This document shows positions 17,787-26,898 of a DNA stretch of 64,000 nt, piece by piece. How positions within the stretch are numbered: position 1 is the first letter of the stretch; each line of letters opens with the position of its first letter. Source of the stretch: Bacteroidia bacterium (GTDB taxonomy: Bacteria > Bacteroidota > Bacteroidia > CAIKAF01). A program made the translations under genes and the position numbers. A model generated the notes under the pieces. It saw only the letters and a list, made by a program, of their open reading frames with translations, was not told where the DNA came from and did not search any database. Where the stretch lies: positions 49,797 to 113,796 of the forward strand of contig JAUHWY010000008.1 in NCBI GenBank assembly GCA_030427255.1. Reading direction: 5' to 3'.

Positions 17787-18207
17787 GATTAGGAGTATAG
17801 GCCAGAGCCCTCCGCGTCGTTAGGGAGACTATAAAAGCGACTTCCATACAGGCTTAGAGGGCCCTCTTTTTTGAAAGGACTTCAATACATGCCAAACGGC
17901 ATTTTAAGAGCCAAAATTGAAAGGGCTTTGGATAAAAACCAATGCCCTTTAATTGGCAAAGAAATGCTGGCTTCCAAGGTATTGGCTTTGCCATACTTTG
18001 CGGGCAGCAGCATAGGCCATAATAAACTTCAGTTTTGCTTCGGAGGGACCTCCGTCAAAAATAAGATGCTTATAAAATGCGGAGTTTGAAGAGGAAAGGT
18101 TTGTCATACGCTTGTTTTATTCATCTGTTGAACGAAAGAGCAGGTTTTTGCTCTAATCATAAACATAACGCAGGGACAGGGACCTTAGTATATAGGAGCT
18201 TAAAAAA
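17787..18207. other. intergenic stretch without a supported gene
   Basis: Between the repeat block and the sigma factor stop. It contains AGAGGGCCCTCT at 17856-17867 followed by TTTT, a weak terminator-like palindrome pointing right, and a 66-codon frame (17889-18089) with no recognisable family and no upstream signals. A small AGAGCA/TGCTCT hairpin with T-rich loop lies near 18136-18153. Nothing else was recognised. Confidence 0.5.
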
Positions 18208-18798
18208 TCAGGAGGCCAGTTCCATCTGATGTTTTTCCATGAGTTTGCGGAGGTTAATTAAGGCATAGCGCATGCGACCTAAGGCGGTATTGATGCTTAC
18301 CTGAGTTTGCTCGGCAATTTCATTAAAACTCATTTCGGCATAATGCCTCATATACACTACCTCTTTTTGTTCGGTGGGTAATTGCTCAATGAGGCGGTGC
18401 AAGGCGTCGTGGGTTTGTTGCTGAATGAGTTGGTCTTCCGCATTTTTTTCGGGCATTTTAAGCAAATCGAACACGTTGAACTCCTCGTCTTCGGTTTCAA
18501 AACGGGGCATGCGCTTGTTTTTGCGGAAGTGGTCAATGATTAGGTTGTGTGCAATACGCATAACCCAGGGAAGAAACTTACCCTCATCGGTATACTTTCC
18601 GGATTGCAGGGTTTGAATAACCCGAATAAAGCAATCTTGAAAAATGTCTTCGGAGGTGTTGTGGTCCTTTATCATCATCATGATGTAGGAATACACCTTG
18701 GTGCGGTGCCTGGTGAGAAGTACGTTAAATGCTTCGGATTGGCCGTTCTGATACGCTTTAACCAGGGCTTTGTCTGATAATTCGCTTTGACTGTGCAT
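18208..18798 (-). CDS. RNA polymerase sigma-70 factor, ECF subfamily
   Basis: ECF-type sigma factor of 196 residues. Region 2 (about 25-95) includes EDIFQDCFIRVIQ and FLPWVMRIAHNLIIDHFRKN, the -10-binding helix. Region 4 (about 130-185) reads LPTEQKEVVYMRHYAEMSFN then EIAEQTQVSINTALGRMRYA, a helix-turn-helix. A linker rich in Glu/Asp lies between. No anti-sigma gene adjoins; the neighbour upstream is the divergent SirB1-like gene separated by a GC-rich element. The regulon is unknown. Confidence 0.93.
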   Translation of the reverse strand: MHSQSELSDKALVKAYQNGQSEAFNVLLTRHRTKVYSYIMMMIKDHNTSEDIFQDCFIRVIQTLQSGKYTDEGKFLPWVMRIAHNLIIDHFRKNKRMPRFETEDEEFNVFDLLKMPEKNAEDQLIQQQTHDALHRLIEQLPTEQKEVVYMRHYAEMSFNEIAEQTQVSINTALGRMRYALINLRKLMEKHQMELAS

Positions 18799-18934
18799 AC
18801 GCTTAGGGTTTAACCGTGAAAAAAAATGTTTTAGCGTATGGGTCTTTCTATAAGCGCGAATTGTTTTTGGTTATGCTAATGTAATACGGAAGAATAGATA
18901 TGTTGTTTCAAAAATGCGAAAAAAGTTTAAAAAA

Positions 18935-19080
18935 CGGCTGAGGGACAGCAGTGGAAAGCCGGGCAAGACCGGGACATGGCAGCAAGTGCCGGGCGGCAGC
19001 GACCAAAGGAAGCTCGCCGGCCGGCCTTGATGCCTGTTCCGGGTGCCGCCCGCTTGAAGCGGATGGCCCGACGGCAGCCC
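18935..19080 (-). repeat. GC-rich dispersed element, family 2 copy E
   Basis: About 146 bp, read on the minus strand, ending CCCGGCTTTCCACTGCTGTC. This end matches copy F (40757-40914, CCGGGCTTTCCCCTGCTGTC), and near the other end both have GGGCCATnCG followed by CAAG. Internal GGGCGGCA/TGCCGCCC arms can pair. It lies between the divergent sigma and SirB1-like genes. No conserved reading frame. Confidence 0.7.
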
Positions 19081-19184
19081 TTAAAAGTTTGGAGATGCTT
19101 AGGGGCAAGGGTTTTGAAAAAAGACGCAGGCTGTAGGTGAAGAGCTGCCGGCAGCCCCAAAAACCAAAATTCCCAATTGTTGTT

Positions 19185-19192
19185 GACCTTTG
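19185..19192 (+). promoter_or_regulatory. putative -7 element before the SirB1-like gene
   Basis: GACCTTTG matches TAnnTTTG except for the first base and ends 4 bases before the ATG at 19197. This supports that ATG over upstream in-frame GTG codons and predicts a leaderless message. Confidence 0.4.
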
Positions 19193-19196
19193 CACT

Positions 19197-20030
19197 ATGG
19201 AGCAGTGGCATGCCATACAAAAGTTGTTGGACGATCGTGATCCGGAGGTGTGGTCTGCATTGGAGGCCGAGATTGTTTCCTTTGGGGTGGAGGCGGTGCC
19301 TTTGTTGGAGGAGGCCTGGGAGCGCAGTTTGGATGAGCTGGTGCAGTCGAGGATTGAGGCTTTGGTGCGCAAATTGCATTTGCGGGAGGCCGAGCAGGCG
19401 CTGCTGGCTTGGCGTTATGGCAGTCGAGACTACAGTGCATTGCAGGGCTTGTTGCATCGTTTTTTGTTTCCTGACATCGCTACCGAGCGCATGGATGCGA
19501 AGCTGGAACGGATGCTGCGGGAAGTGCAGCAAGCGCTGCCCCATGGAAATTTGCAGTCTCGAATTCGGGTGTTGAACCATGTAGTGTTTGATGTGCACCG
19601 TTTGGGGGCGCAACAACGCAAGGCAGTAGGGTTGTCTTTGCATTTTGTGCACAACCTTTTGGAGCGGGGATCCGGTTCGCCCTTGGCCTTGAATTTTTTG
19701 TTTTTAATGCTTTCGGAGCGGTTGGGGCTTGGTTTGCAGCCGGTGGCATTGCCCAGGCACTTTGTGCTTTGCTCTCCGGTGATTGGAGGCGAAGGTTATC
19801 CGGAGTTTTATGTAAACCCTTACGGTAAGGGAGCGGTGTTTAGTTACCGGGAGCTGTTGCACTATTTAAAGGAGACCGGGCATTCGGCGGGAGTGGAACG
19901 GATGCAGGCAGTAGACGCCATGACCTTTGCTCGTGGAGCCTTGGAAGAGTTGATGTTACACGCAAAAAAAATGCAGCTTGATCAACGCTTGGAGGAGCTG
20001 AGCAAGCTGCATGAGTTGTTGCTGCCTTAG
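19197..20030 (+). CDS. transglutaminase-like SirB1 family protein
   Basis: Protein of 277 residues related to SirB1/transglutaminase-like domain proteins. The central segment (GSGSPLALNFLFLMLSERLG then LPRHFVLC, and FYVNPYGKGAVFSYREL) is the SirB1 core. The catalytic cysteine of true transglutaminases is not obvious: the expected GNPxxL position has Ser-Pro-Leu. Enzymatic activity is therefore doubtful. N- and C-terminal parts are helical and charged. Stand-alone gene, convergent with rny, whose stop is 11 bases away. Confidence 0.78.
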   Translation: MEQWHAIQKLLDDRDPEVWSALEAEIVSFGVEAVPLLEEAWERSLDELVQSRIEALVRKLHLREAEQALLAWRYGSRDYSALQGLLHRFLFPDIATERMDAKLERMLREVQQALPHGNLQSRIRVLNHVVFDVHRLGAQQRKAVGLSLHFVHNLLERGSGSPLALNFLFLMLSERLGLGLQPVALPRHFVLCSPVIGGEGYPEFYVNPYGKGAVFSYRELLHYLKETGHSAGVERMQAVDAMTFARGALEELMLHAKKMQLDQRLEELSKLHELLLP

Positions 20031-20041
20031 GGAAGTAAAGT

Positions 20042-21592
20042 TTATTTAGCGACGGCTACAGAACGTTTTTCGCGAATCACGGTAACACGCACTTGACCGG
20101 GATAGCTCATTTCTGTTTGGATTTTTTGAGAGATTTCGAAGGCAAGTTTGTCGGAGGCCTCATCGCTTACGCGGTCGCTTTCCACAATTACGCGCAACTC
20201 TCTTCCGGCTTGAATGGCATAACTTTTAATTACGCCGGGGTATTCCATAGCCAGCCGCTCAAGTTCCTTGATGCGCTTGATGTAGGATTCGGTAATTTCT
20301 CTACGTGCTCCTGGGCGTGCTCCGGAGATGGCGTCGCATACTTGTACAATTGGGGCGTACAGTGAGGTCATTTCGACCTCATCGTGGTGGGCACCAATGG
20401 CGTTGCAGACATCGGGTTTCTCTTTGAATTTTTCGGCCAGTTTCATACCAAAAATGGCGTGTGGCAATTCGGTTTCTCCGTCGGGTACCTTTCCAATATC
20501 GTGCAGTAGTCCGGCGCGTTTGGCAACTTTGGGGTTTAGGCCCAGTTCTGAGGCCATAATGGCGCAAAGGTTGGCCACTTCGCGGCTATGCTGCAGGAGG
20601 TTTTGTCCATAGGAGCTGCGGTAGCGCATGCGTCCCACATAGCGCATGAGTTCGGGGTGTAGACCGTGTACACCAAGATCAATGGCGGTGCGTTTGCCGA
20701 TTTCGAGCACTTCCTCGTCGATTTGGCGGCTTACTTTGGCTACGACCTCTTCTACCCGTGCGGGGTGGATTCTTCCGTCGGAAACCAATTGGTGTAGGGC
20801 AAGGCGAGCAATTTCACGACGAATGGGATCGAAGCAGGAAAGCACGATAGCTTCGGGCGTGTCGTCGATAATGATTTCGACTCCTGTAGCCGCTTCGAGG
20901 GCGCGGATGTTGCGGCCTTCGCGACCGATGATTCGGCCTTTGATATCGTCGCTTTCGATATTAAACACCGTTATGGCGTTTTCGATGGCGGTTTCGGTAC
21001 CAAGGCGCTGAATAGACTGAATAATGACCCTTTTGGCTTCTTTATTGGCGCTGATTTTGGCTTCTTCCAGAATTTCCTGGACTTGTGCCATGGCTTGTGA
21101 TTTGGCCTCTTGTTGTAGGGCTTCTACAAGTTGTGCCTTAGCTTCTTCTGCAGAAAGGCCGGCGAGGGTTTCAAGCTGTTGGACTTGAGATCGGTGAGTT
21201 TTTTCGAGTTCTTCTCGTTTTGCTTCAAGAATTTCGAGGCGTTCTTCGTAATCCTTGATTAGCTTTTGGGCTTTAGTATCGGTTTTACGTGCCTCATCGC
21301 GCCACTGCTGAATTTGTTGTTCTTTTTGGCGGAGTTTGGATTCTTGTTGATTGAGTTGTTGCTTTTTTTCTTGTACTTTTTTGTTGTGTTCTGATTTAAG
21401 CTGCAAGAAACGTTCTTTGGCTTGAAGGATTTTTTCCTTTTTAATGACCTCGGCGTCGTCTTTGGCTTTTTGGAGTAGGCTTTCGAGCTTTTTACGCTGA
21501 ATGGATTTCATTAAGAAAAAGCCTGCGGCGAATCCTCCAACGGCAGTAATTACGCCAGTTGTAAGGATATATGTGATAGTTTGACTGTCCAT
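20042..21592 (-). CDS. rny: ribonuclease Y
   Basis: Membrane-anchored endoribonuclease that starts mRNA decay, 516 residues. Order: N-terminal membrane helix (about 6-26, [20 protein letters not shown]), a long charged coiled coil (about 30-195), a KH domain with the GxxG loop [14 protein letters not shown], and an HD domain with AGLLHDIGK and the downstream GAHHDEVE. The ATG at 21592 gives the standard N-terminus; ten extra upstream codons are unlikely. It lies downstream of zapA on the same strand after a 122-base gap. Confidence 0.96.
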   Translation of the reverse strand: MDSQTITYILTTGVITAVGGFAAGFFLMKSIQRKKLESLLQKAKDDAEVIKKEKILQAKERFLQLKSEHNKKVQEKKQQLNQQESKLRQKEQQIQQWRDEARKTDTKAQKLIKDYEERLEILEAKREELEKTHRSQVQQLETLAGLSAEEAKAQLVEALQQEAKSQAMAQVQEILEEAKISANKEAKRVIIQSIQRLGTETAIENAITVFNIESDDIKGRIIGREGRNIRALEAATGVEIIIDDTPEAIVLSCFDPIRREIARLALHQLVSDGRIHPARVEEVVAKVSRQIDEEVLEIGKRTAIDLGVHGLHPELMRYVGRMRYRSSYGQNLLQHSREVANLCAIMASELGLNPKVAKRAGLLHDIGKVPDGETELPHAIFGMKLAEKFKEKPDVCNAIGAHHDEVEMTSLYAPIVQVCDAISGARPGARREITESYIKRIKELERLAMEYPGVIKSYAIQAGRELRVIVESDRVSDEASDKLAFEISQKIQTEMSYPGQVRVTVIREKRSVAVAK

Positions 21593-21714
21593 TGAAAACA
21601 AAGAATTAGGGATGAGATGCATCCAACAGACAAACTTACGTTAAGGAAAGACAAAACAGAAATTCAAAAGATATTTGCCTGCTATTGGATCTTAAGTTTC
21701 TGTTTTTTAAAGGA

Positions 21715-22026
21715 TTATAGGTTTCTGTTGTCTAGGAAATTGCTCAAGAAGCGCTCCATTTCGGTAATTTGCTTACCAAGGTGTTCGTGTTCTGCTTCTA
21801 AGTCAAAGTTAGGTTCGTCTCCATTTTTAAACTTTTGGTTGGCCAGTTCGAGTGCTGCCATGGCAAGCAAATCTTGCATGTCGCGCACTGCGTATCGTTG
21901 TTCGTATTCCTTAATGCGTTGGTTAATGAATTTGGCAGCTTGCAGGAAAAGCGTTTCCTGTTCGGGTTTTACGTGCATGGGATAGACCCGGTTGCCAATT
22001 TCAAGCTTTATGGATTTAACGGACAT
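21715..22026 (-). CDS. zapA: cell division protein ZapA
   Basis: FtsZ-binding division factor, 103 residues. The N-terminal beta-rich domain (SVKSIKLEIGNRVYPMHVKP) is followed by a helical coiled-coil tail (about 25-100) with RYAVRDMQDLLAMAALELAN. It crosslinks FtsZ filaments at midcell. The start lies 3 bases after the stop of the small coiled-coil gene, a pairing common in Bacteroidota. Confidence 0.9.
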   Translation of the reverse strand: MSVKSIKLEIGNRVYPMHVKPEQETLFLQAAKFINQRIKEYEQRYAVRDMQDLLAMAALELANQKFKNGDEPNFDLEAEHEHLGKQITEMERFLSNFLDNRNL

Positions 22027-22029
22027 AAT

Positions 22030-22338
22030 TTAAGTGAGCGATTTAAGGTGGGTTAGGCATTGATCTATTTCGGCCCTTAATTCTTGAATTTTGGCTTTGA
22101 CCAAACTTAGGTCTTGATGTTGGGCTGCTGCATTTGGCTTGTCTTCTTCCGCTTGATCTAGCCGGCTGAGCCTAGATTCGAGCCAGTGGGTATTTTTTCT
22201 AAGGTTTTGAAGTTCAGTGTCTTTGTTTTCTAAGGCTTTAAGCAGAGCCCTGTTTTCCTCCTCCAATTGCTGGTAGAGCAAGACCAGTTTCTCCATTTTG
22301 GAATGGAGACTTGTAAGGGTGGAGTTGTAGCTATGCAC
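22030..22338 (-). CDS. small coiled-coil protein, ZapB-like
   Basis: Protein of 102 residues that is almost entirely heptad coiled coil (LVLLYQQLEEENRALLKALE onward). Its place directly before zapA suggests a division-linked partner. The start is a GTG at 22338; an ATG at 22296 would remove 14 residues. The longer form is preferred because similar proteins have about ten residues before the LLxLY motif. Assignment as ZapB-like is by shape and context, not by a clear family signature. Confidence 0.6.
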   Translation of the reverse strand: MHSYNSTLTSLHSKMEKLVLLYQQLEEENRALLKALENKDTELQNLRKNTHWLESRLSRLDQAEEDKPNAAAQHQDLSLVKAKIQELRAEIDQCLTHLKSLT

Positions 22339-22448
22339 CTGTTAATCAGAGATTTTATCAATATTGCCTCAAGTACAAAATTAACACTTATTCGGCCTTT
22401 TCAAAGGTTTTTGTGTCTATGTTGGAAATTTTTGTGGCTTTCTAAGCG

Positions 22449-24104
22449 TTGAATCCTAAATTTTGTGGCGTGTATTTGTTCAGGTTTTTGTTGTTGCTTT
22501 CTTTTTTGCCGCTCCAAGCGCAAATAAGCAAGCCTATGCCCATTGATTTGGTGCTTACCGGTTCTTTTTGTGAATTGAGGTCTAACCATTACCATACCGG
22601 ATTGGACTTTAGGACCCAGCAGCGCACCGGAATTCCGGTTTTATCGGTTGGTGCGGGTTACGTTTCGAGAATAGGATGGAGTGCTGAGGGGTATGGACGT
22701 GTCTTGTATGTAACGCATCCCGAACTTGGGCTAACTTCCGTCTATGCCCATTTGGAATCCTTTAGTCCCAAAATAGCAAGGCTTACGGATAGTCTTTTGA
22801 TGGCCGGCTGCGCCTTTGATTTAGATGTGGACCTTAGTGCAATGCTTTTGCCGGTTGCTAAAGGCGAAGAGATTGGCAAAAGCGGCAATACCGGTAGTTC
22901 CACCGGTCCGCATTTGCATTTTGAGCTGAGGAATACACAAACCGAGCGTGCGCTTAATCCTTTGGATTATGGAATAAAGCTTGCCGACAATAGAGCACCA
23001 TTTTTTAAGCAAATTGGGATGGTTAGACGCATGGAATCGGGGTTGGACAGTTTGTGGGTAATCCAAAAAGTTAGTTCAGGAAATGGGTATCGACCCTCCT
23101 TTTTAGGAAATGGTAAGGCATATCCTGCCGGGCATTGGTCTGTTGCATTTGAGGCAGAAGATAGAGTCAATGGATCCGGGTTTAGGACGGATTTACGGCG
23201 CATACGCATGTGGGTGGATGATAGTTTGCTTTTTGAGTGGAAGGTAGATTCCATTGATTTTAAGGATTCCAGGTACATTAATGCTCATTTGATGTACAAG
23301 CAAACTTTGAAAGGTTTAAGACTGCGCAGAACCTATCGGCTAGCCAACGATAGGGCAGGGTATTGGCAGGTACTTCCATTGGCCGGCTGGGCGGAAGTAA
23401 AGAGCAAGAATCGGTCCTTCCGATTAGAAATAGAAGACGATGCAGGAAATAAAACCCGCACCGATTGGGAGTTTGCGGCAAAAGCTGAAGCTCCAAGGCA
23501 AAAAGATACCCTTTTGATCCTGCCGGAAACACCATGGGTGTTGACTTCTGATGGAATCTCTTTGCAGGTGCATCCGGAACTCTTATATGGTCCTCAGCCC
23601 TTTAGTTTAAAGAAATTAACGGCCCTTGGTCCCTGCGGATTACCACAATGGAACATTGGAGACGCAGGGTTTCCGGTACATTCGGATTATGTTTTTGCGG
23701 TAGATTCAGAACTATTGGGAGAGGCTAAGCTGTTGCAGTTGCAAGGCTTGGTTAATTATAAGGGCCGTTTCTATCCAACCAAAGACACTTGGGTTGAAGG
23801 GGGCAAAATAATGGTTCGAACCAACGATCAAGGCGTTTTTAGTTTCTGCGAAGACAGTTTGGCTCCCCGGGTAGAAATTATAAAGTCTGCCTATCCAAGG
23901 CTTGAGTTTAAGGTAATAGAAGAAGGAAAAGGAATGGAGCGTTTGTCTGTGCGCCTTAATGGAAGGTGTTTGCCTTGGCGATTGGAAAAAGGAGAGCGGT
24001 TTTGGGTCGATGTTCCCAAGGATATGAAAGCTCCTTTTACCTTATGTGTAGAGGGGGAAGACAAAGCAGGACATGCCTTTTCCTTTACCCGAAAGGTGTT
24101 TTGA
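22449..24104 (+). CDS. M23 family metallopeptidase
   Basis: Exported peptidoglycan endopeptidase, 551 residues. A signal peptide (about 1-24, FLLLLSFLPLQAQ) precedes a LytM/M23 domain with zinc ligands HTGLDF (His49, Asp53) and HLHFE (His155, His157). The remaining 390 residues are beta-rich, of the kind seen in Bacteroidota M23 proteins that carry C-terminal Ig-like domains. No ATG is available at the N-terminus: TTG at 22449 or GTG at 22470 must be used, and both keep most of the signal peptide. Likely acts in cell wall remodelling. Confidence 0.88.
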   Translation: MNPKFCGVYLFRFLLLLSFLPLQAQISKPMPIDLVLTGSFCELRSNHYHTGLDFRTQQRTGIPVLSVGAGYVSRIGWSAEGYGRVLYVTHPELGLTSVYAHLESFSPKIARLTDSLLMAGCAFDLDVDLSAMLLPVAKGEEIGKSGNTGSSTGPHLHFELRNTQTERALNPLDYGIKLADNRAPFFKQIGMVRRMESGLDSLWVIQKVSSGNGYRPSFLGNGKAYPAGHWSVAFEAEDRVNGSGFRTDLRRIRMWVDDSLLFEWKVDSIDFKDSRYINAHLMYKQTLKGLRLRRTYRLANDRAGYWQVLPLAGWAEVKSKNRSFRLEIEDDAGNKTRTDWEFAAKAEAPRQKDTLLILPETPWVLTSDGISLQVHPELLYGPQPFSLKKLTALGPCGLPQWNIGDAGFPVHSDYVFAVDSELLGEAKLLQLQGLVNYKGRFYPTKDTWVEGGKIMVRTNDQGVFSFCEDSLAPRVEIIKSAYPRLEFKVIEEGKGMERLSVRLNGRCLPWRLEKGERFWVDVPKDMKAPFTLCVEGEDKAGHAFSFTRKVF

Positions 24105-24197
24105 TCAGTTTGAACCTAAGCTAAGGGAGTCGATGTTTCATTTTTAATATCCAAGTGTTGAGTCTTAAAATTCAGTTTTGAATTAAAGGGCTTTGCT

Positions 24198-24204
24198 TAT
24201 TTTG
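24198..24204 (+). promoter_or_regulatory. putative -7 element before the MBL hydrolase gene
   Basis: TATTTTG is the TAnnTTTG motif with one T missing, 5 bases before the ATG at 24210. It overlaps an alternative GTG start at 24204, favouring the ATG. Weak on its own but matches the spacing at other genes in this window. Confidence 0.3.
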
Positions 24205-24209
24205 TGCAA

Positions 24210-25061
24210 ATGAAGCTTTTAGAAATACATGCCGGATTATTTAAGTTAGATGGAGGAGCGATGTTTGGGGTAGTTCCCAAAAGCATTTGGTCGAAGTTGG
24301 TTCCTCCCGATGAAAGAAACCTTTGTACTTGGGCCATGAGGTTGTTGCTCATTGATACGGGGGATCGAAAAGTATTAGTGGATACCGGCATGGGCAACAA
24401 GCAGTCGGAGAAGTTTTTTGGATATTATGAGCCTCATGGCCCAAAGCTGGAAGATTCCTTGCGGTCGGCAGGTTATGGACTTGAGGATATAACCGATGTA
24501 TTTTTAACCCACTTGCATTTTGACCATGTGGGAGGAGCCATTTCTAAAAGCCAAGATGGCGAAACTTTGTTGCCCACCTTCCCCAATGCCTTGTATTGGT
24601 CAAATGGAGCGCATTGGGATGCTGCGCTTAGTCCAAATGCCAGAGAGCGAGCTTCTTTTTTGGAGGAGAACATCCTTCCCATACAGCAATCCGGGCGATT
24701 ACGATTATTGGATGGACCGGGGCAATGGATTCCCGGCATAGATGTAGAGTTTGTGTATGGGCATACCGAAGCTCAAATGCTGCCGGTGGTTCGCATGGAC
24801 AATGGGGAGAAACTATATTACATGGCCGATTTATGCCCTTCTGTGCATCACCTTAAGGCTTCCTATGTGATTGGCTATGACATACGGCCCCTAGATACCA
24901 TGGAAGAGCGCACCAAAATATTGGGGAAGGCGCATAAAGAGCATGCATTGGTGATGTTTGAACACGGCGTAGATGTTGCTGCTTGTCGTTTGGATTTTGA
25001 CGGCAGAAACTATACATCGGCAATCAACTATTCTAGTCTAGGGGAGGCATTAAAAGGCTAG
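24210..25061 (+). CDS. MBL fold metallo-hydrolase
   Basis: Metallo-beta-lactamase fold hydrolase of 283 residues. The zinc motif is HLHFDHVGG (His101, His103, Asp105, His106). Later ligands are in VYGHTEAQM and DLCPSVHHLK. The N-terminal GGAMFGVVPKSIWSK resembles AttM/AiiA-like lactonase and quorum-quenching subgroups, but the substrate cannot be fixed. It is convergent with the RetSat-like gene, whose stop lies 4 bases away. Confidence 0.88.
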   Translation: MKLLEIHAGLFKLDGGAMFGVVPKSIWSKLVPPDERNLCTWAMRLLLIDTGDRKVLVDTGMGNKQSEKFFGYYEPHGPKLEDSLRSAGYGLEDITDVFLTHLHFDHVGGAISKSQDGETLLPTFPNALYWSNGAHWDAALSPNARERASFLEENILPIQQSGRLRLLDGPGQWIPGIDVEFVYGHTEAQMLPVVRMDNGEKLYYMADLCPSVHHLKASYVIGYDIRPLDTMEERTKILGKAHKEHALVMFEHGVDVAACRLDFDGRNYTSAINYSSLGEALKG

Positions 25062-25065
25062 TCCC

Positions 25066-26691
25066 TTATTCGATAACGGTAGAAATTCCTTTGGCCTTAA
25101 GTTGTTTTGAGTATTTATTGGCTGCTTTTTCTAAGGCCATGTAGCTCAACAAACTTTTGGAGCCGCCCATAATATCAATGGAAGTAAAGACGCCTCCTGT
25201 AAAAGCCCCGGCTACACCTAAAACAGCTGCGTCTGTTCCGGTAAGATACAGGTTCTTGACCGGCGTTCTTACGTGGTTCCAAGGTTTAAGCAAGCGGTCA
25301 GGAGTGGTGTGCATGCCATAGATGTACCCCTTTTTGTGCATGGTAAAGTGCTCCGTTGTGAGTGGGGTGGAAAGTTCCGTAAAGTCTACCAACTCTTTAA
25401 AACCGGGGTATTTTTGTTCGATGAAATCAAGCAATCTTTCCGACAGTACGGCTTTGAAGTCATCGTAATCTTCTCCTCTTTTTTTCCAACGCTCATGCTT
25501 CCATTTTTCGAAAATTTCATAACTAATGAAGGTTATGATTTCACCGGTATGGGCTTTAGCTTCCGGGTCTTTGAGGGAAGGGAAGGACAAAAAGGCCATT
25601 TTCATACGGTCTTCGGCCACGGCATCTAAGTCGGCAAACATATAGTCGTGGTCGTACTCGTCAAAAATCCAATGGTTTTCGCCTTTAAAGCCCAGCTTTT
25701 CCGGAGATTCCTTAAAACCTATGTACAAGCAAAGGTGGGTTAGGCCATCTGGGTGTTGCTCTAAGTCTTCGCAAAGGTGTGGGGCAATATGTTTTGGCAA
25801 AAGCTTACAATAGGTATTGTATGCTCCTGCGCAGGAAACAACAATGGGAGCACGGTATTCAAAAGGAATTAAATCCTTACCTTTTTTCTTGTGACCTTGC
25901 ACGCCAACCGCTTTTCCGTCTTCAATCAGCACCTGATCTACCCTATGATTTATATGGATTGCTCCTCCGGTAGATTCAATGATGGGCTGAATGGCATCTA
26001 AAATGGTTTTGGAAGAGCCCACCGGATAATATCCGCCATTATAAAAGTGCCTTACTACCATGGCATGGTTAGCAAAGGAGCTCTGACCGGGCACTGCGCC
26101 GTAGTTTCCCCACTGGGAGCAAAGCAAGCCTTTAAGCTTTTGGCTTTTGAAGTTGGCGTCCAAATAATCTCTAGTAGCACTAGTGGCAAGCTTTTCGGCT
26201 TTCTTAGATGGGCGTGCAAAGGGCTTTAAGGCTTTTGGAAGGTGCTTGTACACAATATGTTTTCGGTACCAGTCGTCTGCTCGTTCTACATCCTTAAAGT
26301 ACCGATCGATGGCTTGTGCCTCTTCGGGGAACATGCCTTTGATTTTCTTTTGAAAGGCGTCTTTATCCGAGGGTGCTTCAAAAGTAAAGTCAGGAAAAAC
26401 AAATTTGTCGTAGATGTAGGGCATTTTTTTCCATCTAACCCCACCTTGGGTTACAAATTCAAACAATCGCCGAAATACATGTCCTTCTTCAAGGTCGCCA
26501 ACATAGTGAATCCCAACATCCCACTTATAGCCTTTCTCTCTTTTAAATGTGTGGGTAAAACCTCCTGCAACATAGTGTTGTTCAAGGAGTAAGACCCTTT
26601 TACCCTTAAGCTGAGTCAAGATGGAGGCTACTGTGAGTCCTCCCATTCCTGATCCAATAATGATTACGTCGTATTTTTCCGCTTCTCTCAT
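25066..26691 (-). CDS. FAD-dependent RetSat/CrtI-like oxidoreductase
   Basis: Flavoprotein of 541 residues in the phytoene desaturase / retinol saturase group. The dinucleotide-binding motif is IIGSGMGGLTVAS (GSGMGG at 13-18), followed by LLLEQHYVAGGFTHTFKR. The C-terminal FAD segment NLYLTGTDAAVLGVAGAFTG is close to all-trans-retinol 13,14-reductase proteins. The ATG at 26691 is chosen because the Rossmann motif begins at its normal distance; 30 codons upstream are open but lack family features. It is divergent from a fatty acid desaturase. Substrate (carotenoid, retinoid or other polyene) is not determined. Confidence 0.88.
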   Translation of the reverse strand: MREAEKYDVIIIGSGMGGLTVASILTQLKGKRVLLLEQHYVAGGFTHTFKREKGYKWDVGIHYVGDLEEGHVFRRLFEFVTQGGVRWKKMPYIYDKFVFPDFTFEAPSDKDAFQKKIKGMFPEEAQAIDRYFKDVERADDWYRKHIVYKHLPKALKPFARPSKKAEKLATSATRDYLDANFKSQKLKGLLCSQWGNYGAVPGQSSFANHAMVVRHFYNGGYYPVGSSKTILDAIQPIIESTGGAIHINHRVDQVLIEDGKAVGVQGHKKKGKDLIPFEYRAPIVVSCAGAYNTYCKLLPKHIAPHLCEDLEQHPDGLTHLCLYIGFKESPEKLGFKGENHWIFDEYDHDYMFADLDAVAEDRMKMAFLSFPSLKDPEAKAHTGEIITFISYEIFEKWKHERWKKRGEDYDDFKAVLSERLLDFIEQKYPGFKELVDFTELSTPLTTEHFTMHKKGYIYGMHTTPDRLLKPWNHVRTPVKNLYLTGTDAAVLGVAGAFTGGVFTSIDIMGGSKSLLSYMALEKAANKYSKQLKAKGISTVIE

Positions 26692-26699
26692 GCATTCAA

Positions 26700-26707
26700 C
26701 AATGGTA
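26700..26707 (-). promoter_or_regulatory. putative -7 element for the RetSat-like gene
   Basis: On the minus strand TACCATTG, one mismatch to TAnnTTTG, lies 8 bases before the ATG at 26691. It would drive the oxidoreductase away from the divergent desaturase promoter. Confidence 0.35.
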
Positions 26708-26886
26708 CAAGTATACTTATAATTCTTTCCCTGAGCTTTTGTAGGGTGAGCTTTTACCGCATTTTTGTTGGCAACTACCATACAATTGGTGAGTTATTTT
26801 GGTTTTAATCGGTTTCAAAACAACTTTAGCCGGCTTGGTTTTGTTAATTGTGTAGCCTGCTTTTACGGCTTGCACAACTGAATTAC

Positions 26887-26894
26887 TACCTTTG
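26887..26894 (+). promoter_or_regulatory. -7 promoter element of the desaturase gene
   Basis: TACCTTTG is a perfect TAnnTTTG match ending 4 bases before the ATG at 26899. Upstream in-frame codons would lie within or before the promoter. Strongest example here of a predicted leaderless transcript. Confidence 0.6.
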
Positions 26895-26898
26895 CTCT

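Noticed and set aside
17871..18089. Possible small protein of 66-72 residues
   Set aside because: No recognisable family, no -7 element or ribosome site, and it adjoins repeats; coding evidence is too weak.
18927..19652. Long minus-strand open frame opposite the SirB1-like gene
   Set aside because: It runs through GC-rich element E and against a supported gene, with no family features.
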